Positions 34,340 through 43,030 are shown, numbered from the stretch's first letter. The stretch is 64,000 bases of DNA from Clostridia bacterium (GCA_900770945.1 CAAGME010000033.1:1-64000), one strand, 5' to 3'. Notes: a model not told the origin generated them from the letters alone. Program-made: numbers and translations.

Positions 34340-34897
34340 TTACTCAATCGGGTTGCCTTGCTTGTCGAAAAGCGGCAGCGGTTCGAGATAGATTATATCG
34401 TCGCGCTTAGCGGCGTCGCCTTCGGCTAAAACGGTCATTTTGCCGACAATGTTTCCGCCCGCTTCCTTAACGAGGTTTTCGAGAGCGTTTAACGATGCGC
34501 CCGTCGAGATAACGTCGTCCACGATAAGCACGCGCTTCTTCTTAAGATACGCCACGTCCTCGCCGTCGAGATAGAGTTTTTGATGAAACGCCGTCGTTAT
34601 GGAATCCACGTCGAAAGAAACCACGTTGCGCATATAAAGCTTAGGGGCTTTTCTTGCAAGTATATAGCGGTTTTCGCCCATAAGGCGAGCCATCGAGCAG
34701 ATGAGCGGAATGCCTTTTGACTCCGCCGTAATCATAACGTCATGCTCGGGCGCGCGCTTGACGAGTTCTTTTGCGCAAGCCTCGGTGAGTTCGGTATCGC
34801 CGAACATAACAAAGCCCGCGATATCGAGCTTATCGTTTAAAGGACACAGCGGGAGAGAACGCTCCAAACCCGCTATTTTCATTTTGTAATATTCCAT
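34340..34897 (-). CDS. Adenine/xanthine-type phosphoribosyltransferase
   Basis: A 185-aa type I PRTase. The PRPP-binding motif VLIVDDVISTGAS is at residues ~122-134, and the pyrophosphate loop SKGIPL comes earlier. It is most like adenine phosphoribosyltransferase (purine salvage: base plus PRPP to nucleotide), though xanthine is possible. The start MEYYKM follows AGGAAAA; an upstream ATG lacks a site. Single gene, divergent from no neighbour. Confidence 0.85.
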   Translation of the reverse strand: MEYYKMKIAGLERSLPLCPLNDKLDIAGFVMFGDTELTEACAKELVKRAPEHDVMITAESKGIPLICSMARLMGENRYILARKAPKLYMRNVVSFDVDSITTAFHQKLYLDGEDVAYLKKKRVLIVDDVISTGASLNALENLVKEAGGNIVGKMTVLAEGDAAKRDDIIYLEPLPLFDKQGNPIE

Positions 34898-34961
34898 TTT
34901 TCCTACCCTTTTAGCCGCAAGCATATTTTAAAGTGTTCGCCGACGGCTAAGCAAAAATCAA

Positions 34962-35339
34962 TTATTCGTGGTGATGGTGGCAACCGCAGCCGCAACCGCA
35001 ATCGTCGTCCTCGCCCTCTTCGTCTTCTTCGTCGAGCGCGTCGCAGAAAGCTTCGTAAACTTCGTCGAGCAAATCTTCGTCTTCAACGGGGAGAAGCGTA
35101 CCTTCTTCCTCGCCGATTTCAAAAATGATAACTTCTTCGGGGTCTACGCCTTCCATTTCCTCCGCAGGCTGGAAAAACGCATAGGTCTTGTCCTTATGGT
35201 CTATCGTGCCGATATGATAAAACTTATGCACGTCGCCGTTGTCGCCGGTGAGTTCCACAACTTCGTCTTCGCAGCAATCGCAAGCTTCGTCTTCACAAGC
35301 ATTTTCGCCGTGTTTTAAATCTTTTTCGTCCATTGTCAT
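34962..35339 (-). CDS. DUF1292 (YrzB-like) protein with Cys/His tail
   Basis: A 125-aa acidic protein. Residues ~28-95 match DUF1292 (VVELTGDNGD, DKTYAFFQPAEEMEG, EVIIFEIGE). The C-terminus ends in CGCGCGCHHHH, a likely metal-binding tail, and the N-terminus has CEDEACDCCEDE. It overlaps ruvX by 4 nt. In Firmicutes DUF1292 genes sit with ruvX and yrzL, so this is the conserved locus; the function is unknown. Confidence 0.88.
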   Translation of the reverse strand: MTMDEKDLKHGENACEDEACDCCEDEVVELTGDNGDVHKFYHIGTIDHKDKTYAFFQPAEEMEGVDPEEVIIFEIGEEEGTLLPVEDEDLLDEVYEAFCDALDEEDEEGEDDDCGCGCGCHHHHE

Positions 35340-35761
35340 AGGTCTCCTGTGTTTTTTAATTTTTTGATATAATCTTCGAGGATATACGAAGCGGCAATCG
35401 AATCGACGTAATTTTTGCGTTTTTCTCGCGAAACGTTGCCCGCGATAAGCACGCGCGTGGCTTCCTTAGTCGAAAACCTTTCATCGGCGGTTACTACTTC
35501 GATGTCGGTCGCTTCTTTAAGTTTGTCGATAAAACTTTGCGTTATTCTCGTCTGTTCGGCAACGGAACCGTCAAAATTGACGGGTAAGCCGCAAACGATT
35601 CTGTCCGCGCCCTCTTTTTTTGCAAGCTCGGCTAAAAAGGCAATATCCTTTTCAAAATTCTTGCGCCAATAAGTCTCGCGCGGCAACGCCATCGACATAA
35701 ACGGGTCGCTCACGGCAACCCCTACTCTTTTGTTTCCGATATCGTAAGCAATCAGCTTCAT
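35336..35761 (-). CDS. ruvX: RuvX/YqgF Holliday-junction resolvase-like nuclease
   Basis: A 141-aa RNase-H-fold protein. It starts MKLIAYDIGNKRVGVA (catalytic Asp in YDIG) and has VCGLPVNFDGS, ADERFSTKEA, and DSIAASYIL. Known roles include pre-16S rRNA 5' maturation and recombination. It has a strong AGGAGG before the ATG. Its stop overlaps the DUF1292 start. Confidence 0.95.
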   Translation of the reverse strand: MKLIAYDIGNKRVGVAVSDPFMSMALPRETYWRKNFEKDIAFLAELAKKEGADRIVCGLPVNFDGSVAEQTRITQSFIDKLKEATDIEVVTADERFSTKEATRVLIAGNVSREKRKNYVDSIAASYILEDYIKKLKNTGDL

Positions 35762-35938
35762 ACGCCCTCCTTTTTATATTGTACCAAAAAACAAAAAAAT
35801 TTACAACCATATACGCGAACATTTTCGCTTCGCATGTAAAATATACGAAAAAAGTATATAATTTATTTTATTACCCACAATACTCTTAGCCGCGGACACC
35901 AAAGGAAGCGGCGCGCAAAAACGCAAAGGAGTAACACA

Positions 35939-36148
35939 ATGGACAAAGAACTTTGTTTCGGGCTGACAATAGGCTTGCTTGGCGGTATGCTCATATGCGC
36001 AACCTTTCCTAAAGTAAAAGCCGCCGTCCAAAACGGCAAAGAGGAAGTCGCCAAAGCAACCAAAAAGCTCGCTAAAAAAGCAAAAAAAGCCGTCAAAAGC
36101 TTAAAAAGCGAAGAAAACGACGGCGAAGAAGAAAGCATTACAGAGTAA
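35939..36148 (+). CDS. YtxH-like small membrane protein
   Basis: A 69-aa protein. An N-terminal hydrophobic Gly-rich segment (LTIGLLGGMLICATF) is followed by a Lys/Ala-rich helix and an acidic tail, typical of YtxH stress-related proteins. AAAGGAG lies ahead of the ATG. Confidence 0.7.
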   Translation: MDKELCFGLTIGLLGGMLICATFPKVKAAVQNGKEEVAKATKKLAKKAKKAVKSLKSEENDGEEESITE

Positions 36149-36246
36149 AAGCTTTTAGCCGCGAATCAATTACAACTAAATTTTTGCGCCACAATCTTTG
36201 CGGCACAATTTTTGCGGCAAAAAAACGGCAAAACCTTATTAACGGC

Positions 36247-36285
36247 GCCCCCGAGAGTTTGTTTTACACCCTCTCGGGGTTTTGT
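36247..36285 (+). terminator. Terminator of the YtxH-like gene
   Basis: CCCCGAGAG with CTCTCGGGG followed by TTTTG. Confidence 0.85.
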
Positions 36286-36307
36286 TGTGTCTAAAATCGA
36301 CTATTTA

Positions 36308-36354
36308 TTATTATCATGATAATAATTGACTTTTGATGTTGAATGTGTTACACT
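36308..36354 (+). promoter_or_regulatory. Promoter with an 18-bp perfect palindrome
   Basis: TTGACT (36326-36331) is 17 nt from TACACT (36349-36354). Directly upstream of the -35 lies TTATTATCATGATAATAA (36308-36325), a perfect palindrome placed like an operator or activator site for the PD-(D/E)XK gene. Confidence 0.7.
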
Positions 36355-36454
36355 AATGACATATTAGGTATTATTAAATTTCTATGATATTACCGGTCGC
36401 GATATCACCGTATAGATTACCCGATTTATTTATTAAACAAAAGGACATTTATAT

Positions 36455-37408
36455 ATGAATACAAACGAAAAATGGAATAAAATAGTAGAACTCGTAAAAA
36501 GTAAATCGTCAGCCTCTGAAAACGAGGTGCAACAATTATGGGAAAAAATATTTACAGACTCAAATTTTTTCGGCTATAGTTTGTTTTTGGGTGAAGTCGA
36601 CAGCAAACGCAACATACATATAGGCTCGGTTCCACGCGTAATTCCCGATATAATTATCAGAAACAATGAATTCGGGAAAGATTTATTCGTGATAGAACTA
36701 AAACAACATTGTTTAAAGTTTTCCGATAACTATAAAAACCAGCTATTTAGCTATATGAGATTGCTTCGTTTAAATATCGGCGTTTTGGTTTGCGATAAAA
36801 TATACATATTTACTACCGACGGAAATGAAAGCCCGTTTGAAATTCCTTTTGAAAATGATAATGAATACGGTATTAAGTTTGTGGAATTGTTTAGCAAATG
36901 CAATTACAGCGAATCGGCGATAAAAGAATTTGTAGAAAAAAGCAAAGTGTCTAAAGCTAATGTCGAAGCATTACAAGCCGAGCTTCAAAGTCTTTTGTTG
37001 GTCGACTTAATAAAAAAATATTACGCTTCTAAATATTCAGAAAATGAAGTTGAATCCGCGCTAAAAGACTTCGAAATCACAATCAAAAAAAAGCAAACAC
37101 CCATTTCGACCCTGCCGAATGATAGAACTGCTACCGAAGAACACCCGATAAGTCTTGATGGATTTAGCAGATTTCTTATAGACAAAGGGTATAAGCCTAC
37201 AACCGCAAATTCCTATATTAGTTATGCAAAAAAGACATGTCAGCAAGAAAAAATTAGTTTTGTGGATCTATATGAGAACATAGGTAAGTATGTCGCTATG
37301 TATGACATCGGCGGAATAAAAGAAGACCTCGGAGAAGAAGGTCACAGAACCCGGATAAACTCTTTGAAACGCTTACATGAATTTCGTTATTCTATTAAAA
37401 AAGTATAA
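36455..37408 (+). CDS. PD-(D/E)XK nuclease-domain protein with C-terminal SAM-like domain
   Basis: A 317-aa protein. P64-D65 and E81-L-K83 (FVIELKQH) in residues ~45-115 match the restriction-fold core seen in HsdR N-terminal/DUF4268-type proteins. The last ~85 residues (GFSRFLIDKGYKPTTANSYI) resemble the DNA-binding SAM-like domain of tyrosine integrases, but no catalytic integrase domain follows. It is low-GC and begins the second accessory island. A defensive or mobile-element role is plausible but not shown. Confidence 0.6.
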   Translation: MNTNEKWNKIVELVKSKSSASENEVQQLWEKIFTDSNFFGYSLFLGEVDSKRNIHIGSVPRVIPDIIIRNNEFGKDLFVIELKQHCLKFSDNYKNQLFSYMRLLRLNIGVLVCDKIYIFTTDGNESPFEIPFENDNEYGIKFVELFSKCNYSESAIKEFVEKSKVSKANVEALQAELQSLLLVDLIKKYYASKYSENEVESALKDFEITIKKKQTPISTLPNDRTATEEHPISLDGFSRFLIDKGYKPTTANSYISYAKKTCQQEKISFVDLYENIGKYVAMYDIGGIKEDLGEEGHRTRINSLKRLHEFRYSIKKV

Positions 37409-37501
37409 AACTAATAACAATAAAAATATCCGAGAAAAATTCTACTATTTTACGAGTGCGCAAACAAAACGCATTCCGTTCTTTACTTATATTCTTTTTA
37501 C

Positions 37502-37542
37502 AAAACCCAGAGGACTCTTAAAAACGAATCCCCTGGGTTTTA
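37502..37542 (+). terminator. Convergent terminator
   Basis: AAAACCCAG and CTGGGTTTT with an internal GGA/TCC extension, between the nuclease-domain gene (+) and the unknown 256-aa gene (-). Confidence 0.7.
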
Positions 37543-37586
37543 GTCGTAATTATAAAGCAAAAAATTACAATGTCTAAAAAAAACTA

Positions 37587-38357
37587 TCAATCACGCGGAT
37601 ATTTGCCCGAAAACCTTTTATAGGTTTTCACTACTTTAATAGGAATGCCGTCTATCGTCCGATTGATTACGTCTTTCTTTTCAAGCGTGTATATTCCCAT
37701 AAACACATATTCGCCGTTAGCCTGCTTAATAAAAGTAACCCTATCAGAGGACTCGCCGTCGTCATCTATGCGCCAAACCTCGTAAATCTTATCATCGTTT
37801 ATTATGTTAGCCCAGCTTGTAGCATCACCGGTTAAATTGTTATGCGGAAGCACCCAAACCGCGTATCCTTCCGGAGTTGCTTTGGAGGCGTAAAGAATCC
37901 GTCGCGGCAGAAAATTATATTTTTGATATGTAAAAAAACCGAGATTTCTGCAACATTGCATATAAATATCATACGCTTTTGTGCCGTAGATATTTCCTGC
38001 TTGCAAACATGAAAAATTATAGCTATGATCTAAATACGGATTACTTTTCGCGCCATCGCACTTAAACAATTGAACGGCTTTTTTCAATAAACTATCGATA
38101 GGTTTCTCGGACGGGACGGGTGGTTGCACACCTATGTTTTCATTGATTTCTTTTACTTTTTGCTCCACAATCTTTTGAACAACGTCGTCCTCAAAGCGAA
38201 TAAAACCCCTCGGGATTGCTTTAATCAAATCATACCCGTTCTTTCCGTCGTCTAACACGATTATTAGGTTTTTTTCATCAAATCTCGTTGAGATTACATT
38301 AAAAACCTCGCCTGATTTTTTCACAACTTTCTTGCCGATAAAATTTAAATTTTCCAT
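37587..38357 (-). CDS. Unknown protein, last gene of the macro/vWA operon
   Basis: A 256-aa soluble protein with GGAGG before the ATG. The first ~60 residues look like a small beta domain (VVKKSGEVFNVISTRFDEKN). The middle has a Cys/Tyr-rich region, and the C-terminal half (KIYEVWRIDDDGESS, YVFMGIYTLEKKD) has the feel of a YDG/SRA- or PUA-like ligand-binding fold, which is only an impression. It is 34 nt downstream of the duplicated-TM gene. Confidence 0.5.
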   Translation of the reverse strand: MENLNFIGKKVVKKSGEVFNVISTRFDEKNLIIVLDDGKNGYDLIKAIPRGFIRFEDDVVQKIVEQKVKEINENIGVQPPVPSEKPIDSLLKKAVQLFKCDGAKSNPYLDHSYNFSCLQAGNIYGTKAYDIYMQCCRNLGFFTYQKYNFLPRRILYASKATPEGYAVWVLPHNNLTGDATSWANIINDDKIYEVWRIDDDGESSDRVTFIKQANGEYVFMGIYTLEKKDVINRTIDGIPIKVVKTYKRFSGKYPRD

Positions 38358-38390
38358 GCAATAGTACCTCCGTATATTTCTATATGCTTG

Positions 38391-38786
38391 TTATACTTTC
38401 CCTACAAGTTGCATTATTCCGTACCCGCATAAAATAAATCCGATGAATGCAAGCACTCCTAACAACGCAATCATAGCGACTATATGACCGCGCGCCGTAT
38501 CGCGCTTTTGCTTTATGTTGTCAATTTGCCATTTTATAATTACACATTGCACATACAACAACGGCGCAAATAATATCAACGCTACTCCGCGAATTTTACC
38601 CACCAACGCCATAGCGCAAAAAACAGTAAAAAATGTAGTTAATATAAACAGTATCGACATTGCTATTATTCGCGCGGTCGAAACGTCTCGTTTTTCCGTT
38701 ATGTTGTTTATTTGCCACAATACAAGCGCTCTTTCAGCGAAACACAAGTCGATGAATATCGGCAAAATTACAAGTATATAGGTCAT
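38391..38786 (-). CDS. Four-TM membrane protein with internal duplication
   Basis: A 131-aa protein with four hydrophobic segments in two halves. Each half has a WQI-x-NI-x-x-KRD sequence followed by a helix beginning I-x-AM (VLWQINNITEKRDVSTARI and the matching IIKWQIDNIKQKRDTARGHI). It is therefore a tandem duplication of a two-TM unit with a conserved cytoplasmic loop. It starts inside the stop codon of the vWA gene (ATGA overlap), so the products are probably made in proportion and may interact. Confidence 0.65.
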   Translation of the reverse strand: MTYILVILPIFIDLCFAERALVLWQINNITEKRDVSTARIIAMSILFILTTFFTVFCAMALVGKIRGVALILFAPLLYVQCVIIKWQIDNIKQKRDTARGHIVAMIALLGVLAFIGFILCGYGIMQLVGKV

Positions 38787-39427
38787 TTATGTTCCTCTTC
38801 GACAACACCGACTTTTATGTCCTTAGACCAATCGCTTGCAATTTCACGGTTTATTCTACTATAACAAATAGCGTCCGATAATACGTCATACATTTTTTCC
38901 GTTTTTCTTAAAGAATAATTAGCGGCTCTTTCGGCACGTATACCGATATATTCGGCAGTTTCAACGGCATCGATATTAGCTGCGAGAAATAAAAAATCCC
39001 ATCCGTTCTCTTTTTCATGTTCTTGTATCATCTTTTTAACCAAAGTAGAAGTATATTCTCTGCTCGCATTTTCCATTCCGTCAGTTGTGATAACGAAAAT
39101 AGTTTGCTCGGGAATATCTTTTTTCTTGAGGCTTCTATGAACCTTATCGATATGATTGATTGCATTGCCTACGGCGTCCAACAAAGCGGTACAACCATAA
39201 GTTCGATAATCTTTTTCGGTCAGCACGCCTACTTCGTCAAGATTTTTTCTGTCATGCAAAACTTCTGAATAATTTGAGAACAGAATCGTAGAAACGACAA
39301 CTTTACCTTCAAGCTGCTTTTGTTTTTCTATCATAGAGTTAAACCCTCCGATAGTGTCCGCTTCCTTTCCGCTCATTGAACCGCTCTTATCCAAGATAAA
39401 AACTAATTCCGTAACTTTGTTTCCCAT
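38783..39427 (-). CDS. vWA-domain protein
   Basis: A 214-aa protein that is essentially one von Willebrand A domain. The MIDAS DKSGS (D13, S15, S17) is followed by TALLDAVGNAI and TTDGMENAS, supplying the remaining metal ligands. vWA proteins mediate metal-dependent protein binding in TerY-like, cobalt-chelatase-like and conflict systems. It has GGAGG before the ATG, and a hairpin ATAGTTT-AAA-AAACTAT in the leader. It is 90 nt downstream of the macro-domain gene. Confidence 0.75.
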   Translation of the reverse strand: MGNKVTELVFILDKSGSMSGKEADTIGGFNSMIEKQKQLEGKVVVSTILFSNYSEVLHDRKNLDEVGVLTEKDYRTYGCTALLDAVGNAINHIDKVHRSLKKKDIPEQTIFVITTDGMENASREYTSTLVKKMIQEHEKENGWDFLFLAANIDAVETAEYIGIRAERAANYSLRKTEKMYDVLSDAICYSRINREIASDWSKDIKVGVVEEEHK

Positions 39428-39516
39428 AAAATACCTCCGAACATCTATAATAGTTTTTTAAACTATGTATATTTTAACATGTTTCGGTAAGGTTTTGGTC
39501 AATCAACGGTTTACCT

Positions 39517-40455
39517 TTATTGCAAACCCAAACAAGGTTCACCGAATTGAAAGAGCATTTCGTTAATTTTAAATATATCGTAAATTTTGTTATTTATAAA
39601 GTATTGAATTATTATATCGAATTTACTGCTATTCGATAAAGCAAAACCCGCGGTAGATAGCAAATGTTGTGTTTCGCTATAATTTAAGCCGAGAGATACG
39701 GCAAAAGCAATTATGGTGTTTTTGCTCGGTCTATAATCTTTTTTGTTAAGTATCTTATACCATGTCTGCTTGCTTACGTTAGCTTTTTTGTAACATTCCA
39801 CGTCCGTCATTTTTTTTGAGTCAATAAGTTTCAATAAGCTGACAACAAAATTATCCTCGATACCATTCACCATTTCTTCAACAGCTTCGATATTCTCACT
39901 ACAAAATTCGCTTTCATACAAACATTTCTCATCCAAGCCTTCGCTGGTTTTGGGGAAAACGATTTCACGACGGCATTCTCGAACGGGATAGTTAAACCAA
40001 GGAATAGGTTGGCAACCTTCTGTTCTACCGCTTGCAATTACCGCCGCTTCTATACGCTTAGAGATTTGTATAAATATCTTTGAGTCAAAATCGATAAATT
40101 TTTTATTTATATGTATTATTAAGAAGATATTAATGTCATGAGTTCGTAAAAAATCAACGATTATTTGTACAACGATTTTTAAACTTTCGCTTTCTGTAAA
40201 ATTATCTGTGTCAATACAATTAAACAGTATTGCCACGTTTTCATATTTGCTCTTAGCGGCTAAGTTCAAACATGCCTTGTATGTATATTGCAAAAGAAAT
40301 TTTTCTTTCTTCTTGTCATCTGTTAAAGATACTCTTTCACCATTTTGAATTTTACGAATTTTACGGATAGGAATGGATAACATTGTCATAGGGGTAATCA
40401 TCGCATCATAGTTACTGTCAAATCGTTCTTCTGTCGGAACAAAAAATAAAGGCAT
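39517..40455 (-). CDS. Divergent macro domain fused to a C-terminal HTH-like domain
   Basis: A 312-aa protein. Residues ~50-145 match the C-terminal half of a macro domain (YTYKACLNLAAKSKYENVAI, then IVVQIIVDFLRTHDINIFLI). The glycine-rich ADP-ribose loop expected earlier is missing or strongly changed, so catalysis is doubtful. The C-terminal ~100 residues (VSKQTWYKILNKKDYRPSK, ALSNSSKFDII) form the XRE-like domain found on many clostridial macro proteins. First gene of the operon with vWA, TM and unknown genes; AAGGGAG precedes the ATG. Confidence 0.6.
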   Translation of the reverse strand: MPLFFVPTEERFDSNYDAMITPMTMLSIPIRKIRKIQNGERVSLTDDKKKEKFLLQYTYKACLNLAAKSKYENVAILFNCIDTDNFTESESLKIVVQIIVDFLRTHDINIFLIIHINKKFIDFDSKIFIQISKRIEAAVIASGRTEGCQPIPWFNYPVRECRREIVFPKTSEGLDEKCLYESEFCSENIEAVEEMVNGIEDNFVVSLLKLIDSKKMTDVECYKKANVSKQTWYKILNKKDYRPSKNTIIAFAVSLGLNYSETQHLLSTAGFALSNSSKFDIIIQYFINNKIYDIFKINEMLFQFGEPCLGLQ

Positions 40456-40587
40456 AAAAAAACTCCCTTGTGATAATAATAGTGTAAAAAAATTTTCTAA
40501 CTATATATTACAACTTTTTTTCGCGTTTTCCTCTTTTTTGTTTTTATTCTTTTATCGCGCCTTTTTTCTTATACTCAAAAACACGCG

Positions 40588-40600
40588 ATAATCGACTTAT
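40588..40600 (-). repeat. Dispersed dyad copy
   Basis: Read on the - strand AATAA-GTCGA-TTATCGCG, intergenic between metK and the macro-domain gene. Confidence 0.75.
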
Positions 40601-40686
40601 TGCGGAGGTTTTTCTTTTTAACGACAAAAAACGCTCCCCTATCTAAAAGAGAAAGAGAAGCGAAGGTTTGAGTATTCGATTGATTT

Positions 40687-41859
40687 TTATTTGAGATATT
40701 TTGCTTTGAGTTCTTCGGCGCGGTCGGTCTGCTCCCACGAAAAACCTTTTCTGCCGAAGTGACCGTAAGAAGCCGTCTGTTTGTAGACGGGTTTTCTTAA
40801 GTCGAGCTTTTCGATTATCGCGAGCGGGCGGAAATCGAATTCCTTTTCGATTATCTTTGAAAGCTTTTCATCGCTCAACCTTCCTGTGCCGTTGGTATCA
40901 ACAAAGAGAGAAACGGGGCGCGCCACGCCTATAGCGTAAGCTACTTCTATTCTGCATTCTTTGGCTAAGCCCGCTTTGACGATATTTTTAGCAACGTATC
41001 TTGCGTAGTACGCCGCGGAGCGGTCAACCTTAGTCGGGTCCTTACCGGAGAACGCGCCGCCGCCGTGCGGGCAATAGCCGCCGTAAGTATCGACGATGAT
41101 TTTTCTGCCCGTAAGCCCGCTGTCGGCTTTGGGTCCGCCCACTTCGAATCTGCCGGTCGGGTTGATGTAGATTTTTACGTCCTTATTCATCATATCCGGG
41201 GCTATAACTTCGTTAACGACGTATTTTAGAATATCCGCGCGGAGCTGTTCCGTTTCCACGGTGTCCGAATGTTGCGCGGAAACGACAATCGTGTCTACGC
41301 CGACGAACTTGCCGTTTTCATACTCGACGGTGACTTGGGACTTGCCGTCCGGTCTCAGATACGGGAGAGTGCCGTTCTTTCTGACTTCCGTGAGCTTTTT
41401 TGTGAGCTTATGCGCAAGCGTTATCGCCATAGGCATAAGTTCTTCCGTTTCGTCGCACGCGTACCCGAACATCATTCCTTGGTCTCCCGCGCCGACTTGG
41501 TCGTACCTATCGCCGCTCTTTCTGTATTCCCAGGAATTATCAACGCCGAGCGCGATATCGGGGCTTTGTTCGTTGATAGCGGTGATTATGGCGCAAGTGT
41601 CCGCGTCAAAACCGTACTTTGCGCGGGAATAACCTATTTCACGGATAGCGTCGCGCGCGATTTTTTGAATGTCGACGTAACACTCGGTGGTTATTTCGCC
41701 TGTGATTAAGACTAAGCCCGTAGAAGCCATGCATTCGCAAGCTACCCTTGCGGTCGGGTCTTTTTCTAAGATAGCGTCGAGGACGGAATCGGAGATAATG
41801 TCGCAAACCTTATCGGGATGTCCTTCGGTAACGCTTTCGCTTGTAAAAAATTTTTTCAT
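40687..41859 (-). CDS. metK: S-adenosylmethionine synthetase
   Basis: A 390-aa enzyme making SAM from ATP and methionine. Hallmarks are SVTEGHPDKVCD at the N-terminus, GAGDQGMMFGYACD, and GGGAFSGKDPTKVDRSA. AAAGGT precedes the ATG. No SAM riboswitch (S-box) is visible in its leader. Confidence 0.97.
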   Translation of the reverse strand: MKKFFTSESVTEGHPDKVCDIISDSVLDAILEKDPTARVACECMASTGLVLITGEITTECYVDIQKIARDAIREIGYSRAKYGFDADTCAIITAINEQSPDIALGVDNSWEYRKSGDRYDQVGAGDQGMMFGYACDETEELMPMAITLAHKLTKKLTEVRKNGTLPYLRPDGKSQVTVEYENGKFVGVDTIVVSAQHSDTVETEQLRADILKYVVNEVIAPDMMNKDVKIYINPTGRFEVGGPKADSGLTGRKIIVDTYGGYCPHGGGAFSGKDPTKVDRSAAYYARYVAKNIVKAGLAKECRIEVAYAIGVARPVSLFVDTNGTGRLSDEKLSKIIEKEFDFRPLAIIEKLDLRKPVYKQTASYGHFGRKGFSWEQTDRAEELKAKYLK

Positions 41860-41962
41860 ACTAACCTTTTTTAGTCTGCGCCCTTTGAATTTGTGGTCGG
41901 CGCAAGCTTCGGTGTTTGTTTATTATATATCACTCTATAAAAAATGTCAAAAGATTTGATTG

Positions 41963-41991
41963 CTTTTACGCGGCATAAGTGTTAAAATGTA
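41963..41991 (+). promoter_or_regulatory. Promoter giving a leaderless mRNA
   Basis: TTGCTT, 17 nt, TAAAAT, then 8 nt to ATG at 41997; no Shine-Dalgarno is possible. Confidence 0.5.
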
Positions 41992-41996
41992 CAAGT

Positions 41997-42881
41997 ATGG
42001 ATACGATAAATAAATTTTATTCCGACAACGCATGTTTTTTATGCCCTAATATGTGCGGCGCGGCGCGCGACAAAACGACAGGGAAGTGCGGCGTCACAAA
42101 CGAGATAAAGATAGCAAAATATTATCTCCACCGTTACGAAGAACCGATAATCTCGGGTAAAAACGGCGCGGGGACGGTGTTCTTTTGCGGTTGTTCGCTT
42201 CAATGCGCGTTCTGCCAGAACTATGAAGTAAGCCGCAACGAACGAGGGAAAACAGTCACCGTTAAAGAGTTGGCGGAAATTTTCAAACGGCTCGAAGAGG
42301 ACGGCGCGGCGACAATCGACCTTGTTACGCCCACTCAATATTCCCTTCAAATCGCCAAGGCTCTCGATATTTACAAGCCGAAAATCCCCGTTGTTTACAA
42401 CACTCACGGATACGAGAGAACGGAAGTTTTAGAGATAATCGACAAATACGTCGATATTTATCTGCCCGACTTAAAGTATTTTTCGCCGTCCCGCGCGAAA
42501 CGCTACTGCGGCAAGGAAAATTATTTCGACGTAGCTTTTAAAGCCGTAGAGTTCATGATAAAGCACAAAAAAGCAATCGAAGAAAACGGCAAATTACGGC
42601 AAGGCGTTATCGTCAGGCACCTCGTTCTGCCGGAAAACCTCGATGAAACAATCAAAATTCTGACAGCCTTAAGACAGATTATCGGCGACGCGTACCTATC
42701 ATTGATGTCGCAATACACGCCTTTCGGCAATATCGACGGGCTAAAGGAGTTGCAACGCAAAATCACCCGCCGAGAATACGTGCGGGCGGTTTCGACAGCC
42801 GAAAACTTGGGCTTTGAAAAGGTTTTTTTGCAGGAATTTTCCTCGCAAAGCGAAAAATTCATTCCCGATTGGGATTTTTGA
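41997..42881 (+). CDS. Radical SAM protein, PflA/PflX-like
   Basis: An enzyme of about 294 aa. The 4Fe-4S radical-SAM cysteines are in CGCSLQCAFCQNY (C-x3-C-x2-C type). An extra N-terminal Cys cluster (CFLCPNMCGA, GKCG) matches the COG1313/PflX group. These resemble pyruvate-formate-lyase activases but their true targets are mostly unknown. ATG at 41997 is preferred; GTG 18 nt earlier lies within the -10 box. The transcript is probably leaderless. Confidence 0.85.
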   Translation: MDTINKFYSDNACFLCPNMCGAARDKTTGKCGVTNEIKIAKYYLHRYEEPIISGKNGAGTVFFCGCSLQCAFCQNYEVSRNERGKTVTVKELAEIFKRLEEDGAATIDLVTPTQYSLQIAKALDIYKPKIPVVYNTHGYERTEVLEIIDKYVDIYLPDLKYFSPSRAKRYCGKENYFDVAFKAVEFMIKHKKAIEENGKLRQGVIVRHLVLPENLDETIKILTALRQIIGDAYLSLMSQYTPFGNIDGLKELQRKITRREYVRAVSTAENLGFEKVFLQEFSSQSEKFIPDWDF

Positions 42882-42972
42882 TTTTTTCTTCCACGAGCAT
42901 TTTTGTGAGTTTTGCGCAAGTTTTCGGGCTTGCGTACTTCAAAAGTTTTTCTATTTCGTCTTGACTTAACAT
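42859..42972 (-). CDS. Possible 37-aa protein
   Basis: MLSQDEIEKLLKYASPKTCA with a Lys-rich tail. The frame overlaps the end of the radical SAM gene on the other strand by 23 nt. There is no clear ribosome site. The amphipathic sequence is protein-like; support is weak. Confidence 0.3.
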   Translation of the reverse strand: MLSQDEIEKLLKYASPKTCAKLTKMLVEEKIKNPNRE

Positions 42973-42983
42973 AAAAATATTAT

Positions 42984-43026
42984 GAGCCGAAAGAAGCAAG
43001 TTTAATCTTTCGGCTCGTATTTTTTA
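42984..43026. terminator. Terminator of the radical SAM gene
   Basis: GAGCCGAAAGA and TCTTTCGGCTC with TATTTTTT on the + strand. On the other strand it follows the third 158-nt unit. Confidence 0.8.
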
Positions 43027-43030
43027 TAAT

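Noticed and set aside
41860..41980. Possible SAM (S-box) riboswitch ahead of metK
   Set aside because: None of the S-box conserved blocks is visible in the short leader.
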